Positions 5,605 to 6,624 of a DNA stretch of 6,624 nt are shown piece after piece. The first letter of the stretch is position 1; each line of letters begins with the position of its first letter. This DNA comes from Devosia sp. GTDB lineage: Bacteria > Pseudomonadota > Alphaproteobacteria > Rhizobiales > Devosiaceae. Where the stretch lies: positions 1 to 6,624 of the forward strand of contig JAEUMC010000798.1 in the NCBI GenBank assembly GCA_016793415.1. The letters are read 5' to 3'. Under the pieces are notes generated by a model that ran no database searches, was not told the origin of the DNA, and saw only the letters and a list, made by a program, of their open reading frames with translations. The position numbers were made by a program, and so were the translations under genes.

Positions 5605-6624
5605 CCGAGCTGTCCGTCGCGCTGACTGATCAGCACATCCGTTTCCATGAACCACTCGAGGTTGCTCACCAGCAGCACCCTGGAGTCGGGCGGAGTGAAC
5701 ACGGTGTTGTGCATGGCCGATCCGCCAAGCCCGGCGATCATCGGGGCGTTGGCGAAAACGGCGATCTGGTCCGCGATCGGCAGCCGTTCGGGGTGGACGA
5801 TGCTGAAGCCATGGCGCTCGAACATCCCCTCTATGTCGGCCTCGTTGACCAGCCGACGCCGTTGAATGCCCGAGCGTGAGATGAATACCCGTTCCGGCGA
5901 CGCGATGCTGGCATGTACTGCCAGTCGCTTCATGCGCGAAAATGCTTCGCGCGCCAGGGGATGGATCGACCGGTTGAGGTGAACCAGCCGCTCCGGCAGG
6001 CGGGCGCTCCGGCAGAACAGCGGCCCGCGATAGTAGCGAACGCGCGCCGGATCGACCCCGAAGCTGCCGATCAGCGCTTCGATGGTCGGCGAACGCGGAA
6101 TCGATGTCGCGATCTCAACGTCGGACGGCACCTGGTCGAGCAACATCAGGCCTGGCAGCGCTTCCAGCAGATTGTGACCATAGGTGCCGGTGTGGTGGCA
6201 ATCCACGACGAACGCCTCGTTCCGGACCTCCTCGAGCCGACCGAACAGGCGCGGCGGGCGCATCCCCTTCCCCGAGAGGATCTCTGGATCGTGGGTAACG
6301 TCCAGACTCTGGGGTAACAGTCTGCCGGAACGACGATCGACGAACGTGTGCCCGGGAAACAGCACCACGTTTTCCGCCACCGACACACTCGGCTCCGGTG
6401 CTTGCACCGACAACGGCAGGTTGGTGAACGAAGCGGGGAAGAGATCGCCATAGAGCACGGGGCGCACGACATCCACACGCACGCCGACGCGCGGCTTGGC
6501 AGGTGTTGCAACAGGCCGCCAGGGAGGTGGTCGACGCAGCCGCAGGCGTTCGGGCCCGAGCAACCCGACCAGAATGAAGGTCCACCAGCGCACCAGGCGA
6601 CCGGTCTGGCGCAACACGCGAAGC
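5496..6624 (-). CDS. Glycosyltransferase family 61 (DUF563)-type protein, 5' end probably outside the window
   Basis: The product resembles GT61/DUF563 proteins of capsule and other surface polysaccharide synthesis, which transfer sugars such as xylose or GlcNAc from nucleotide donors. Using the GTG at 6617 as residue 1, the landmarks are YGHNLLEALPG (about 146-156; compare the family HWLLExLPRL), SPERVFISR around the middle, RRLVNEADIEGMFERHGF, and GLGGSAMHNTVF (about 296-307; compare G-HGAxLxNxxF) followed by PPDSRVLLVSN. The N-terminal part is Arg-rich with a short hydrophobic WWTFILVGLLG. The frame stays open to the window edge beyond the possible GTG 6617 and TTG 6614 starts, so the true start may lie outside. 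The stop (TGA, 5498-5496) falls inside the convergent ornithine cyclodeaminase gene, giving a 109-bp tail-to-tail overlap. The acceptor and donor sugars cannot be read from the sequence. Confidence 0.85.
   Translation of the reverse strand, partial: LRVLRQTGRLVRWWTFILVGLLGPERLRLRRPPPWRPVATPAKPRVGVRVDVVRPVLYGDLFPASFTNLPLSVQAPEPSVSVAENVVLFPGHTFVDRRSGRLLPQSLDVTHDPEILSGKGMRPPRLFGRLEEVRNEAFVVDCHHTGTYGHNLLEALPGLMLLDQVPSDVEIATSIPRSPTIEALIGSFGVDPARVRYYRGPLFCRSARLPERLVHLNRSIHPLAREAFSRMKRLAVHASIASPERVFISRSGIQRRRLVNEADIEGMFERHGFSIVHPERLPIADQIAVFANAPMIAGLGGSAMHNTVFTPPDSRVLLVSNLEWFMETDVLISQRDGQLGYVFGSSMDDADDVGERTWRVDPAAVEAAIVAHFGF

Noticed and set aside
3928..5655. Open - strand frame of 575 codons antisense to arginase and ornithine cyclodeaminase
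   Set aside because: It runs opposite two clearly recognised enzymes, is rich in Arg/Ala/Gly as antisense frames of GC-rich genes are, and shows no family motif.

Overview
The window is GC-rich, roughly two-thirds G+C by eye. It is densely coding and carries no rRNA, tRNA, insertion sequence or CRISPR array that I can see. The gene content fits an alphaproteobacterium, probably of the Hyphomicrobiales (rhizobia-like). An Lrp/AsnC regulator diverging from arginase plus ornithine cyclodeaminase is a familiar arrangement there. This placement is an inference from gene families and layout, not from a phylogenetic marker.

Layout from left to right. Positions 1-87 hold nothing I can assign. A PLP-dependent class I/II aminotransferase of the HisC-like type (88-1191, +) comes first. 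After an 81-bp gap there is a tight two-gene export cassette on the + strand: a small exported protein of unknown function with outer-membrane-like strand patterns (1273-1938), then, 18 bp later, a compact secreted subtilisin-family (S8) serine peptidase (1957-2868). A perfect 13-bp-arm palindrome (2880-2907) lies between the peptidase and the convergent regulator, and probably serves as a terminator for both.

The second half is an arginine catabolism module. An Lrp/AsnC-family regulator (2934-3383, -) is transcribed away from arginase (3497-4447, +), and ornithine cyclodeaminase (4492-5604, +) follows arginase by 44 bp. Arginase would convert arginine to ornithine and urea, and the cyclodeaminase would convert ornithine to proline and ammonia. 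The divergent regulator probably acts on the shared 113-bp intergenic region, where I see one GC-rich inverted repeat and a -10-like element.

The right edge carries a GT61/DUF563-type glycosyltransferase on the - strand (5496 to the window edge), probably for surface polysaccharide. Its 3' end overlaps the 3' end of the cyclodeaminase tail-to-tail by 109 bp. The last ~36 residues of the cyclodeaminase are therefore encoded antisense to the conserved-frame C-terminus of the glycosyltransferase and look like acquired read-through sequence.

No clear new defence or mobile system is visible. The most unusual items are the small exported protein plus compact subtilase pair, and the overprinted enzyme tail.
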